Below are positions 8,340-15,601 of a stretch of DNA of 24,343 nt, piece by piece; the first letter of the stretch is position 1, and every line of letters starts with the position of its first letter. Both the position numbers and the translations under genes were made by a program. This DNA is from an uncultured Lachnospiraceae bacterium. Lineage in GTDB: Bacteria; Bacillota; Clostridia; Lachnospirales; Lachnospiraceae. The DNA lies in the NCBI GenBank assembly GCA_910579685.1, contig CAJTVN010000048.1, positions 1 through 24,343 on the forward strand, given 5' to 3'. A model generated the notes under the pieces. That model did no database searches, had not been told where the DNA came from, and worked only from the letters and a program-made list of their open reading frames with translations.

Positions 8340-8684
8340 TCAGTATACTTCTATTTCCTTAATATTAAATTCATTCCCCTGTAAAAGCCAGGTATCCGTA
8401 CTGTTGCAGAAGGGACAAATCTTTCCGTAATCCACCGTGGAATAAGTCTGCCTGCAGCCCTCGCAATAAGTGACTGCGGGAAGGATATCCACCACAAGCT
8501 CCGTGCCGTCAAAGAGCTCCCGCTTCTTTGAGGCCCAGCTCCAGCAATTCTGCAGATAGGATTCGATCACTGCGGATACCTCGCCAAGCTCCAGAACCAC
8601 CTTGTTAATACCATCCGCCTGATTCTCCCTTGCGATCTTTTCCACACTGTCCATAATGTGAAATACCACCCCTAATTCGTGCAT
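8340..8684 (-). CDS. hypA: HypA nickel metallochaperone
   Basis: 114 residues, standard for HypA. The N-terminus starts MHELG, where the amino group, H2 and nearby residues form the nickel site; removing the initiator context would destroy it, so the start is certain. The zinc domain has two CxxC pairs, C74/C77 (YCEGC) and C90/C93 (CPFC). HypA passes nickel to HypB and then to the large subunit of [NiFe]-hydrogenases, or to urease in some bacteria. It begins four bases after the stop of the Fe-S flavoprotein, with the ribosome site inside that gene's end, so the two are translationally coupled. No hypC, hypD, hypE, hypF or hydrogenase gene is in the window. Confidence 0.95.
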   Translation of the reverse strand: MHELGVVFHIMDSVEKIARENQADGINKVVLELGEVSAVIESYLQNCWSWASKKRELFDGTELVVDILPAVTYCEGCRQTYSTVDYGKICPFCNSTDTWLLQGNEFNIKEIEVY

Positions 8685-8688
8685 GGCC

Positions 8689-11475
8689 TCATCCTTTCTT
8701 CGGTGCGAATTTCACCTTGACTGACTGCCTGATCATGTTGGGCAGCACATATTTCAGCTTATCCTCGGATTTTATCATGGTGGAGCATCCGGGAAGCTCT
8801 CTGTGGAGCGTAATCGCATCAAAGGCGCACTTGGTGGTACAGATTCCGCAGCCGATACACTTGTTGGGATCCACCACGGAGGCCCCGCAGCCCAGGCATC
8901 TTGAGGTCTCCGCCTTCACCTGCTCCTCGGTCAGGGTATGGGACAGGTCTCGGAAGGAGCGAAGCTGTGCCTCCTCGGCCTTTTCCGGCCGCTGCCGGTC
9001 CGTGTTGTCATAGCTGGCAATAAAAATGTCTTCCTTGTCAAGCTCGACAAAATCCCTCCGGTTTCTTCCGATGGTCAGCGTACAATGCTCATGGACAAAG
9101 CGGTGAAGGGAAATTGCACCCTCCCGTCCCGCCGCAATGGCGTCAATGGCAAATTTCGGCCCGGTGTAAACGTCCCCGCCCACAAAAATATCCGGCTCCG
9201 CCGTCTGATAGGTCAGCCGGTCGGCAATTGCACCGCCGTTCGGACGAAGCTCCACCTTTGTCCCCTTTAACAGGTCTCCCCAGATAATTCCCTGTCCCAC
9301 GCTGAATATCACATCCGAGCAGGGCACGGTCCTGATGTCGTTCTCGTCATACGCAGGCGCAAACCGACGATTCTCATCATAAACCCGGGTGCATTTCTTA
9401 AAGACCACGGCCACGGCCCTGCCATTCTCAGTGAGAATCTCCTTCGGCCCCCAGCCATTGTGAATGGAAATATTTTCCTCGGATGCCTCCAGAATCTCCT
9501 CCCGGCTTGCGGGCATCCCGTCCCGGCTTTCCAGGCAGAACAGGGAAACCCTTCCCTGGCTGCAGCGGCCCGCCATTCTCGCCGCATCCATGGCAACGTT
9601 TCCTCCGCCGATCACCACCACGTCTCCTCCGAGAGCAAAGGCCTCCTTTGCACCGGCTTCCCGCAGGAAATCCACCGCCGTATAGACGCCCTGCGCATCC
9701 TCGCCAGGGATCCCCGCCTTCCTGCCGCCCTGGCAGCCGATAGCGACATAAAAACCCTTATAGCCCTGCTCCCGCAGCTGCCCGATGGTAAGATCCTTTC
9801 CAACCTCAACGCCGCAGCGGATCTCGACACCCATGGCCTGAATCACCTCGATCTCCGCCTGGATTAAATCCTTTTCCAGCTTGTAAGAGGGAATTCCATA
9901 GGTCAGCATGCCCCCCGGGATCTCGCTCTTTTCAAAGATCGTCGGCTTATAGCCCTTTTCCGCCAGGAAATAGGCACAGGAAAGGCCTGCCGGCCCTGAG
10001 CCGATAATGGCGATCTTCTCATCAAAATGCCCTTTCAGGGAAGGAACCGTTGGCTTGGGGATATAGCGTGTCGCCGCATTTAAATCCCGCTCCGCCACAA
10101 AGCGCTTCACCGCATCAATGGCAACCGCCTCGTCAATAGTTCCCCTTGTGCAGGCGTCCTCGCAGCGGCGGTTACAGATCCGTCCGCAGATCGCCGGAAG
10201 GGGATTGTCCTTCTTGATCAGCGCAAGAGCCTCCTCATAGCGCCCCTCCTTTGCCAGCTGCAGATATCCCTGAATGGCAATGTGGGCCGGACAGGCCGTC
10301 TTGCAGGGAGAGGTTCCGGTATCGTAGCAGTTGATCCGGTTCACATCCCGGTAGTTGTGGGTCCACATATGCTCGCCCCACTTCTGTTCCTGAGGAAGCG
10401 GCATCTTTGGATAAGTAATCTCGCTGCCATCCTTCCTGCAGAGCTTCTGCCCCAGCTTCACGGCACCCGCCGGGCAGGACTCCACGCACTTTCCGCAGGC
10501 AACGCACTTTGTTTTGTCCACCTTCGCCACATAGGCGGAGCGTGACATGTTGGGCGTGTTGAAGAGCTGTGACGTGCGCAGGGCGTAGCATACGTTCACA
10601 TTGCAGTTGCAGATGGCGAAAATCTTGTTGGCCCCGTCTATGTTCGTAATCTGATGGACAAAGCCGTTGTCCTCGGCCTGTTTGAAGATCTCCAGGGCTT
10701 CCTCCCTGGTTATGTACCTCCCGTCCTTCTGGGTTTCCACCACGTAATCCGCCATATCGCCCACTGCCACGCACCAGCCCTCCGGATCGTCGCCGCAGCC
10801 CTCGTCATGATACAGCCTCGAACGCCTGCAGGAGCAGGGACTTGCCGCATATTTCCCCTCATACTTGGTCAGCCAGTAGGAAATATGTTCCAGATCAATG
10901 GATTCGCTTTCCATCTCGATGGCTTTCTCCACGGGAATCACATGCATACCGATTCCGTTTCCGCCCTCCCCCACAAAGGGAGTCACATGCTCCAAGGGCA
11001 GCCTTGACATGTGTTCAAAAAACAGCGTGACCTCGGGATTCTTCTCCATGACCTTACTGTTCATATTAAAAAATTCCGCTGACCCCGGCACAAACATGGG
11101 AAAAAGATACTGCTTCTCATGCCGGGGGTTCTCCCAGTTATATTCCAGAATGCCTTTCACGGACATTTTCTGCAGCTTTGTCTCCAGTACCTTTTCCGGA
11201 AGCCCGGTCAGCTTTACCATCTCCGCAAGGGTCTTTGGCTTTCGCACTCCCATTTTCAAGGCGATTTCCGCCTCCTCGTCGGTGAGCACCCCGGCAAGTC
11301 CCCAGTACTCCGGATCGTCCTGCGTGATCTTTTTGATTCCAAGCTTCTGCGGAATCCGGTCCGTTATCATCTTTGCCAGCCTGATAATGCTCTCTCTGGG
11401 CGGCTCGCTGTGATCCGCCTTGTGTTCCGGATATTTGTACTCCGGATACAGTTCCCTGTCTAATTGTCTCTCCAT
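8689..11475 (-). CDS. Large Fe-S flavoprotein: N-terminal Fe-S module, ferredoxin, GltD-like FAD/NAD(P) oxidoreductase, C-terminal ferredoxin
   Basis: 928 residues. Order: (1) residues 55-125, a winged-helix-like segment; (2) a Cys-rich module with C214, C216, C227, C235 and C289, C291, C296; (3) a 4Fe-4S ferredoxin motif, C324/C327/C330/C334; (4) the GltD-type Fe-S domain, with C391, C395, C430, C434, C438, C442; (5) an FAD Rossmann loop IGSGPAGLSCAYFLAEKG (491-508); (6) an NAD(P) loop VVVIGGGNVAMDAARMA (619-635) and the closing FVGGDVYTGP (764-773); (7) a C-terminal ferredoxin, C873/C876/C879/C883, after an extra CLGC pair. Parts 4-6 match the small subunit of glutamate synthase, but no large subunit is present, so ammonia assimilation is unlikely. 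It is probably a cytosolic NAD(P)H-ferredoxin or other electron-transfer enzyme. GGGAG precedes the ATG; hypB ends 24 bases upstream. Confidence 0.88.
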   Translation of the reverse strand: MERQLDRELYPEYKYPEHKADHSEPPRESIIRLAKMITDRIPQKLGIKKITQDDPEYWGLAGVLTDEEAEIALKMGVRKPKTLAEMVKLTGLPEKVLETKLQKMSVKGILEYNWENPRHEKQYLFPMFVPGSAEFFNMNSKVMEKNPEVTLFFEHMSRLPLEHVTPFVGEGGNGIGMHVIPVEKAIEMESESIDLEHISYWLTKYEGKYAASPCSCRRSRLYHDEGCGDDPEGWCVAVGDMADYVVETQKDGRYITREEALEIFKQAEDNGFVHQITNIDGANKIFAICNCNVNVCYALRTSQLFNTPNMSRSAYVAKVDKTKCVACGKCVESCPAGAVKLGQKLCRKDGSEITYPKMPLPQEQKWGEHMWTHNYRDVNRINCYDTGTSPCKTACPAHIAIQGYLQLAKEGRYEEALALIKKDNPLPAICGRICNRRCEDACTRGTIDEAVAIDAVKRFVAERDLNAATRYIPKPTVPSLKGHFDEKIAIIGSGPAGLSCAYFLAEKGYKPTIFEKSEIPGGMLTYGIPSYKLEKDLIQAEIEVIQAMGVEIRCGVEVGKDLTIGQLREQGYKGFYVAIGCQGGRKAGIPGEDAQGVYTAVDFLREAGAKEAFALGGDVVVIGGGNVAMDAARMAGRCSQGRVSLFCLESRDGMPASREEILEASEENISIHNGWGPKEILTENGRAVAVVFKKCTRVYDENRRFAPAYDENDIRTVPCSDVIFSVGQGIIWGDLLKGTKVELRPNGGAIADRLTYQTAEPDIFVGGDVYTGPKFAIDAIAAGREGAISLHRFVHEHCTLTIGRNRRDFVELDKEDIFIASYDNTDRQRPEKAEEAQLRSFRDLSHTLTEEQVKAETSRCLGCGASVVDPNKCIGCGICTTKCAFDAITLHRELPGCSTMIKSEDKLKYVLPNMIRQSVKVKFAPKKG

Positions 11476-11499
11476 ATTCTTCTCCCTTATAAGTAAAAT

Positions 11500-12168
11500 T
11501 TATTTTTTCCAGTTTTCCGCTTCCTCCAAAAGCCAGTCCGCCCATTCTTCGATCCCCTCCCCGGTTTTTGCACACAGGGGAATGATCTTTGTCTTCGGAT
11601 TGCGCATATGGATATATTCCCTGCACTTCTCCATATCAAAATCAAAATACGGCAGCACGTCGATCTTATTGATCAGCACCACATCACAGACGGAAAACAT
11701 CAGAGGATATTTCAGAGGTTTGTCGTCTCCCTCGGGAACCGAAAGAATCATGGCGTTCTTAACCGCTCCCGTGTCGAACTCCGCCGGGCAGACCAGATTC
11801 CCCACGTTCTCGAGAATTACAAGCTCCACGTCATCTGTTTCCAGGCCCTCGAGCCCCTGCCTTGTCATCTGCGCATCCAGATGGCACATGCCTCCTGTGT
11901 GGAGCTGAATCACCTTTGCCCCGGATTCAGAGATCGTCCTCGCATCCACATCCGAATCAATGTCCGCCTCCATGACGCCGATTCTCAGGCTGTCCTTAAG
12001 CCTCTCAATCGTGCGCATCAGCGTGGTGGTCTTGCCGGATCCCGGGGACGACATCAGATTCAAAAGAAATACCCCCTTCTCCTTCAGCTCCTTTCGCAGA
12101 GACTGCGCCTGCCTGTCATTGTCCGCAAAGACGCTCTGTTTAATTTCCAAAATCCTTACTTCCCTCAT
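11500..12168 (-). CDS. hypB: HypB nickel-insertion GTPase
   Basis: 222 residues from the ATG at 12168. An upstream in-frame ATG (12225) would place 19 unrelated residues over the promoter-to-leader region, while 12168 has AGAGG five bases before it and gives the family N-terminus. Motifs: P-loop SSPGSGKTT (40-48), ADIDSDVDA (68-76), the G-domain metal site C95-H96 in GGMCHLD with C127 in NLVCPAEFD, and base-recognition NKID (167-170). It lacks the N-terminal CxxCGC nickel site and the His-rich stretch found in some HypBs, so nickel handling relies on the G-domain site. HypB uses GTP to drive nickel transfer with HypA. It is the first gene of the operon, with promoter 12228-12256 and a leader of about 50 bases. 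Confidence 0.95.
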   Translation of the reverse strand: MREVRILEIKQSVFADNDRQAQSLRKELKEKGVFLLNLMSSPGSGKTTTLMRTIERLKDSLRIGVMEADIDSDVDARTISESGAKVIQLHTGGMCHLDAQMTRQGLEGLETDDVELVILENVGNLVCPAEFDTGAVKNAMILSVPEGDDKPLKYPLMFSVCDVVLINKIDVLPYFDFDMEKCREYIHMRNPKTKIIPLCAKTGEGIEEWADWLLEEAENWKK

Positions 12169-12227
12169 ACCTACCTCTCTCGTTCTCTTGTAAAAAGTGA
12201 CAAAACCGTTTGGCGTTTCCTGCAAAT

Positions 12228-12256
12228 ATTATAACAATATTTCCCCTTTCTGTAAA
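12228..12256 (-). promoter_or_regulatory. Promoter of the hypB operon
   Basis: TTTACA (12251-12256), 17-base spacer, TATAAT (12228-12233) on the minus strand, 60 bases before the hypB ATG. The gdhA terminator lies upstream, so this operon is expressed independently of gdhA. Confidence 0.75.
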
Positions 12257-12276
12257 TGGTGCCTGCCGCAACAATC

Positions 12277-12302
12277 GAGCAGGGGAAATGTTTCACCCGC
12301 TC
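12277..12302. promoter_or_regulatory. Candidate operator: 26-bp imperfect palindrome upstream of hypB promoter
   Basis: The half-sites GAGCAGGGGAAA and TTTCACCCGCTC flank a two-base centre (TG); ten of the twelve opposed positions are complementary. It ends 21 bases upstream of the -35 box, a position suited to an activator. A second, smaller dyad (GTGCG-GCC-CGCAC, 12304-12316) adjoins it. As both precede the transcription start, they act as DNA sites for this operon. An alternative is that they belong to the end of the gdhA transcript, beyond its terminator. Confidence 0.45.
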
Positions 12303-12318
12303 CGTGCGGCCCGCACAT

Positions 12319-12352
12319 AAAAAATCCCGGAAAAGGACCGCCTCTCCCGGGA
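12319..12352 (-). terminator. Intrinsic terminator of gdhA
   Basis: On the minus strand a 12-bp stem (12325-12352; arms TCCCGGGAGAGG and CCTTTTCCGGGA with two G-T pairs) closes a four-base loop and is followed at once by six Ts (12319-12324). It starts 42 bases after the gdhA stop and isolates gdhA from the hypB operon. Confidence 0.85.
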
Positions 12353-12393
12353 CTTCTGCACACTATAAACAGGATACGATTGTAAAACGAGCT

Positions 12394-13728
12394 CTACACA
12401 ATTCCCTGTGCCGTCATGGCGTCCGCAACCTTGAGGAAACCGGCGATATTCGCTCCTGCCACATAGTTGCCTTCCATGCCGTACTTCTTTGCCGCATCAT
12501 CGAGATTATGGAAAATATTAACCATGATGCTCTGCAGCTTGCTGTCAACCTCCTCGAAGGTCCAGCTAAGGCGCTCGGAGTTCTGGCTCATCTCCAGTGC
12601 GGAGGTAGCTACGCCGCCCGCATTCGCCGCCTTACCCGGTGCGAAGAGCACGCCGTTTGCCTGCAGATACTCGGTTGCCTCGATAGTGGTAGGCATGTTT
12701 GCGCCCTCTGCCACCGCGATACATCCGTTAGCCACAAGCTGTTTCGCATCATCGAGAAGAAGCTCGTTCTGCGTTGCGCAGGGAAGCGCCACGTCGCACT
12801 TGATGCTCCACACGCCTCTGCCCTCATGATACTGTGCGCCGGGCCTTGCCGCCGCATACTCCGTAAGCCTTGCGCGTTTTACTTCCTTCACTTCCTTGAG
12901 AAGCGCTACGTCAATACCTTCCGGATCATATACCCATCCGGTGGAATCCGACACGGTGACAACCTTTGCGCCAAGCTGCTGTGCCTTCTGCGCCGCATAG
13001 ATCGCCACGTTTCCGGAACCGGAAATCACAACGGTCTTGCCTACAAGATCATGTCCGTTGCACTTTAACATTTCAGCCGTCAGATATAACAAACCGTAAC
13101 CGGTAGCCTCTGTTCTTGCGAGGGAACCGCCGTAGGATAAGCCCTTACCGGTGAGAACGCCCTCATACACGCCCCTGATTCTCTTATACTGACCGTACAT
13201 AAAGCCGATCTCCCTTGCGCCGGTTCCGATATCTCCGGCAGGAACGTCCGTATCAGCTCCTATGTACTTGTTCAGCTCTGTCATAAAGCTCTGGCAGAAC
13301 GCCATCACCTCCCTGTCGGATTTGCCCTTGGGATCAAAGTCGGAACCGCCCTTGCCGCCGCCAATGGGAAGCCCTGTCAGGGAATTCTTAAAGATCTGCT
13401 CAAAGCCCAGGAATTTGATAATACCGAGATTTACGCTGGGATGAAGCCGCAGGCCGCCCTTGTAGGGCCCGATTGCGCTGTTAAACTGCACGCGGAAGGC
13501 GTTATTGACCTGAACCTGTCCCTTGTCGTCCACCCAGGGAACACGGAAAAGAAGCTGCCTCTCCGGTGTAACCAGCCTCTCCAAAAGAGCGTCTCTCCTG
13601 TACGCTTCCTCGTTCGCCTCGATCACTACTCTAAGGGACTCGAGAACCTCCTTTACCGCCTGATGGAATTCGGGCTGGGCGGGGTTCTTCTCAACTACCA
13701 TCTGAAAAACTTCATCAACATATGACAT
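12394..13728 (-). CDS. gdhA: NADP-dependent glutamate dehydrogenase
   Basis: 444 residues, the size of hexameric class I GDH. It interconverts 2-oxoglutarate plus ammonium and glutamate, mainly in the assimilatory direction for NADP enzymes. Substrate residues: K90 in IGPYKGGLR, K114, catalytic K126 in PIGGGKGGSDFDP and D166 in PAGDIGTG. The dinucleotide loop is SGSGNVA (236-242), and the second strand ends in SDSTGW (260-265), resembling the Ser-Asp-Ser of NADP enzymes rather than the NAD form of C. symbiosum. The signature EGANMPTT follows later. GGAGG lies nine bases before the ATG. It is monocistronic, with its own promoter, operator-like dyad, leader hairpin and terminator. Confidence 0.97.
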   Translation of the reverse strand: MSYVDEVFQMVVEKNPAQPEFHQAVKEVLESLRVVIEANEEAYRRDALLERLVTPERQLLFRVPWVDDKGQVQVNNAFRVQFNSAIGPYKGGLRLHPSVNLGIIKFLGFEQIFKNSLTGLPIGGGKGGSDFDPKGKSDREVMAFCQSFMTELNKYIGADTDVPAGDIGTGAREIGFMYGQYKRIRGVYEGVLTGKGLSYGGSLARTEATGYGLLYLTAEMLKCNGHDLVGKTVVISGSGNVAIYAAQKAQQLGAKVVTVSDSTGWVYDPEGIDVALLKEVKEVKRARLTEYAAARPGAQYHEGRGVWSIKCDVALPCATQNELLLDDAKQLVANGCIAVAEGANMPTTIEATEYLQANGVLFAPGKAANAGGVATSALEMSQNSERLSWTFEEVDSKLQSIMVNIFHNLDDAAKKYGMEGNYVAGANIAGFLKVADAMTAQGIV

Positions 13729-13820
13729 ATAAAATGTCCTCCTTTCAGTTTCGTATTAAAATATATCTGTATTCTTGTATACAATTGGTGTTAGAAAACA
13801 CCGCTTGCATTTCCTTCTGT

Positions 13821-13849
13821 ATTATACACTGTACTTTCCAAAAGTACAA
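13821..13849 (-). promoter_or_regulatory. Promoter of gdhA
   Basis: TTGTAC (13844-13849), 17-base spacer, TATAAT (13821-13826) on the minus strand, 93 bases before the ATG. The leader contains a hairpin (GGTGTT-TTCT-AACACC, 13787-13802) and a perfect TTGTATACAA palindrome (13775-13784). Confidence 0.8.
13831..13847. promoter_or_regulatory. Operator-like dyad overlapping the gdhA promoter
   Basis: GTACTTT and AAAGTAC form a perfect 7-bp inverted repeat around three bases. It fills the -35 end and most of the spacer, where a bound dimer would block RNA polymerase, so a repressor of gdhA is the natural reading. The protein is unknown. The separate TTGTATACAA site downstream resembles GntR-type half-site spacing and may be a second control point. 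Confidence 0.5.
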
Positions 13850-13887
13850 TATGCTTTAACCAATTAAATCCAAAAAGTTTTTCACCT

Positions 13888-14319
13888 TTACAGATACTTT
13901 TTCAACCGCTCTATATTCTTTTCCTCAAAATCCATAAGCTCTTTGGCAATTTCCAGGGAAACGTTACCGGCATTCTCATTGTGATTGATGGTCTTCCACA
14001 TATCCGTAATCCCCCGGTTACTCCCCTGTATCATCATCTCCGCAATATGCCCGGTGCTGGTGTTGAGCAGCGTGTTGCCCATGATCGCGCCTTTCAGCAT
14101 CAGATCCTGAACATTGCTCCCCTGATATCCCTCCGCTCCTTCGTCCAACAGCTTGCCCGTGGCTTTGTTGTGGATTTCGGCATATTTCATCCCCTGTCTG
14201 GAAATCTGAACAGCCAGCTCGTCGTCATATATCTTGCCGCAGAGGGATTCTATGGCTTTCATGGCCATGTCCGTATTTTTCTGGACCCCCTGCAAAATCT
14301 TTATATCGTCACTTTTCAT
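13888..14319 (-). CDS. Small helical protein of unknown function
   Basis: 143 residues from the ATG at 14319, chosen because AAGGAG lies eight bases upstream. The longer in-frame reading to 14604 runs antiparallel-free but inside the upstream oxidoreductase gene and gives low-complexity Arg-rich sequence. The product is predicted to be almost all helix, opening with MKSDDIKILQGVQKNTDMAMKA and ending in a charged amphipathic helix (ELMDFEEKNIERLKKYL). No signal peptide, membrane segment or cysteine pair is seen (one Cys). I do not recognise the family. The four-helix look is reminiscent of ferritin-like or DNA-protection proteins, but metal ligands are not evident. It lies 121 bases downstream of the Gfo/Idh gene with a strong hairpin between. 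Confidence 0.75.
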   Translation of the reverse strand: MKSDDIKILQGVQKNTDMAMKAIESLCGKIYDDELAVQISRQGMKYAEIHNKATGKLLDEGAEGYQGSNVQDLMLKGAIMGNTLLNTSTGHIAEMMIQGSNRGITDMWKTINHNENAGNVSLEIAKELMDFEEKNIERLKKYL

Positions 14320-14363
14320 GTCTGTCTCCTTTTCGTCCCAATCATTCACTCCGCTAACAAATC

Positions 14364-14386
14364 GGGCAGGGGAAATTCCCCTGCCC
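14364..14386 (-). terminator. Strong hairpin between the oxidoreductase and the small helical protein
   Basis: Arms GGGCAGGGG and CCCCTGCCC are perfectly complementary around five A/T bases (the stem can extend to 11 bp). On the minus strand it is followed only by GATTTGTT, a weak U tract, so it may be a leaky terminator or an mRNA-stabilising element. No convincing promoter separates it from the next gene, which suggests read-through. Confidence 0.45.
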
Positions 14387-14440
14387 TGTCTATTCTTTCC
14401 ATTGCCTTCCTGTTTTATTCCCGCTCCGTGAAAAATGGTT

Positions 14441-15508
14441 TCAATTATCGGACTCCGTCCCGTCCCGCAAAGGCGCTTCTTCTTCCACCGACTTTGCAGC
14501 GTCCGTATTCTCCGGTGTTTCCTCCGGCTTTTCAAAGGGATACACAATCCTCCACTGCTTTCGCAGCCCGTCCATCCAGTCCATGATGCGGATAGTCTCC
14601 TCATGAGGCATCTGTGGACATTCCAGTTCTCCTGCGTCTATGGCCTTAAGACAGGCCTCCACCTCATATTCATAGCCGCTGATCTGTTTTGGCCTCTTGT
14701 AAACGGCAACCTGCCTGTAATGGCTGTCAAAAACCGCAATACTCTCAAAATTATTAATATTTTCCACAACGGCAAAGCCTTTTGTCCCATAAATAATTCC
14801 TTTTCTGTCGCTCAGGGAAATCATGGAGCTGTTCAGCACCGCCATTTTGTTGTCCGCATAGTGAAGCGTAATGCTGTTCTGCTCGTCCACGCCGGTATCC
14901 GTATAGGTACAGGAGGACTCGATCCCGTCCACCTTGTCGCCGAAAATCATGGCGGCAAAATTCAGGGTATAAACGCCCACGTCAAGAAGAGCGCCGCCTG
15001 CCAGGGAAGGCTCCCGCAGACGGGGAACCTGGCCAATCAGATAGCCCAGGTTGGCCGTGAGGGTTTTCATCTCGCCGATAATTCCGCTTCCCAGCGCTTC
15101 CCGTATCGTGGCCAGCATGGGCATATACCGTGTCCACATCGCCTCCGCAAGAAACACGTTCTTTTCACGGGCAAGGGTGATCAGTTCCCTTGCCTGCCCG
15201 GCATTTGCCGTAAACGCCTTCTCACAGAGAACCGGCCTTTCATTCAAAATACAGAGCTTTACATTCTCATAGTGCTCGGAATGAGGCGTGGCAACATAAA
15301 TCAGATCCACCTTACTGTCTGCGGCAAGTTCCTCGTAGGATCCATAAGCCTTTTTACAGCCGTACTTTTCCGCAAAAATATCCGCTTTTACCTTCGAGCG
15401 GGAGGCTGCCGCATAGAGCCTAACATTCTTCATTTTTTTGATTGTCACCGCCATCACCCCGGCTATATTTCCTGTTCCCATGATTCCAATATTATACTTT
15501 TTAAACAT
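14441..15508 (-). CDS. Gfo/Idh/MocA family oxidoreductase
   Basis: 355 residues from the ATG at 15508, which has GGAGG six bases upstream; a start seven codons earlier lacks one. The N-terminal Rossmann domain has GTGNIAG (11-17) for NAD(P), then the family strand YVATPHSEHYENV and the CEKAFTAN segment (95-102) with the conserved E-K pair, where K97 is the usual catalytic lysine. The alpha/beta C-terminal domain carries GGALLDVGVYTLNFA. This arrangement resembles trans-dihydrodiol dehydrogenase and 1,5-anhydrofructose reductase relatives; the sugar or polyol substrate is unknown. The last 35 residues are an acidic Glu/Pro tail unusual for the family. No sugar transporter is adjacent. Confidence 0.93.
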   Translation of the reverse strand: MFKKYNIGIMGTGNIAGVMAVTIKKMKNVRLYAAASRSKVKADIFAEKYGCKKAYGSYEELAADSKVDLIYVATPHSEHYENVKLCILNERPVLCEKAFTANAGQARELITLAREKNVFLAEAMWTRYMPMLATIREALGSGIIGEMKTLTANLGYLIGQVPRLREPSLAGGALLDVGVYTLNFAAMIFGDKVDGIESSCTYTDTGVDEQNSITLHYADNKMAVLNSSMISLSDRKGIIYGTKGFAVVENINNFESIAVFDSHYRQVAVYKRPKQISGYEYEVEACLKAIDAGELECPQMPHEETIRIMDWMDGLRKQWRIVYPFEKPEETPENTDAAKSVEEEAPLRDGTESDN

Positions 15509-15540
15509 GTCCGTCCTCCGTTTTCCCAAACCAATTTATC

Positions 15541-15598
15541 AAAAAAAGCATTTCATTTTATAAGTATAAGACAATTGCTTAAAAAATGAAATGCTTTT
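15541..15598 (-). terminator. Terminator of the SH3-domain gene
   Basis: A perfect 16-bp inverted repeat (AAAAGCATTTCATTTT at 15544-15559 and its complement at 15583-15598) with a 23-base loop; on the minus strand a run of seven Ts follows. It starts four bases after the SH3 gene's stop. The next gene starts only 33 bases on, so its promoter must lie in or near the loop, which contains TATACT and TATAAA. Confidence 0.75.
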
Positions 15599-15601
15599 CC
15601 T

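Noticed and set aside
8689..11475. Annotation as glutamate synthase small subunit (gltD)
   Set aside because: Only the middle part is GltD-like; no large subunit is present and both ends carry extra Fe-S modules, so the name would mislead.
11500..12225. hypB start 19 codons upstream
   Set aside because: The extension covers the predicted leader nearly up to the -10 box, has no family similarity and no ribosome site.
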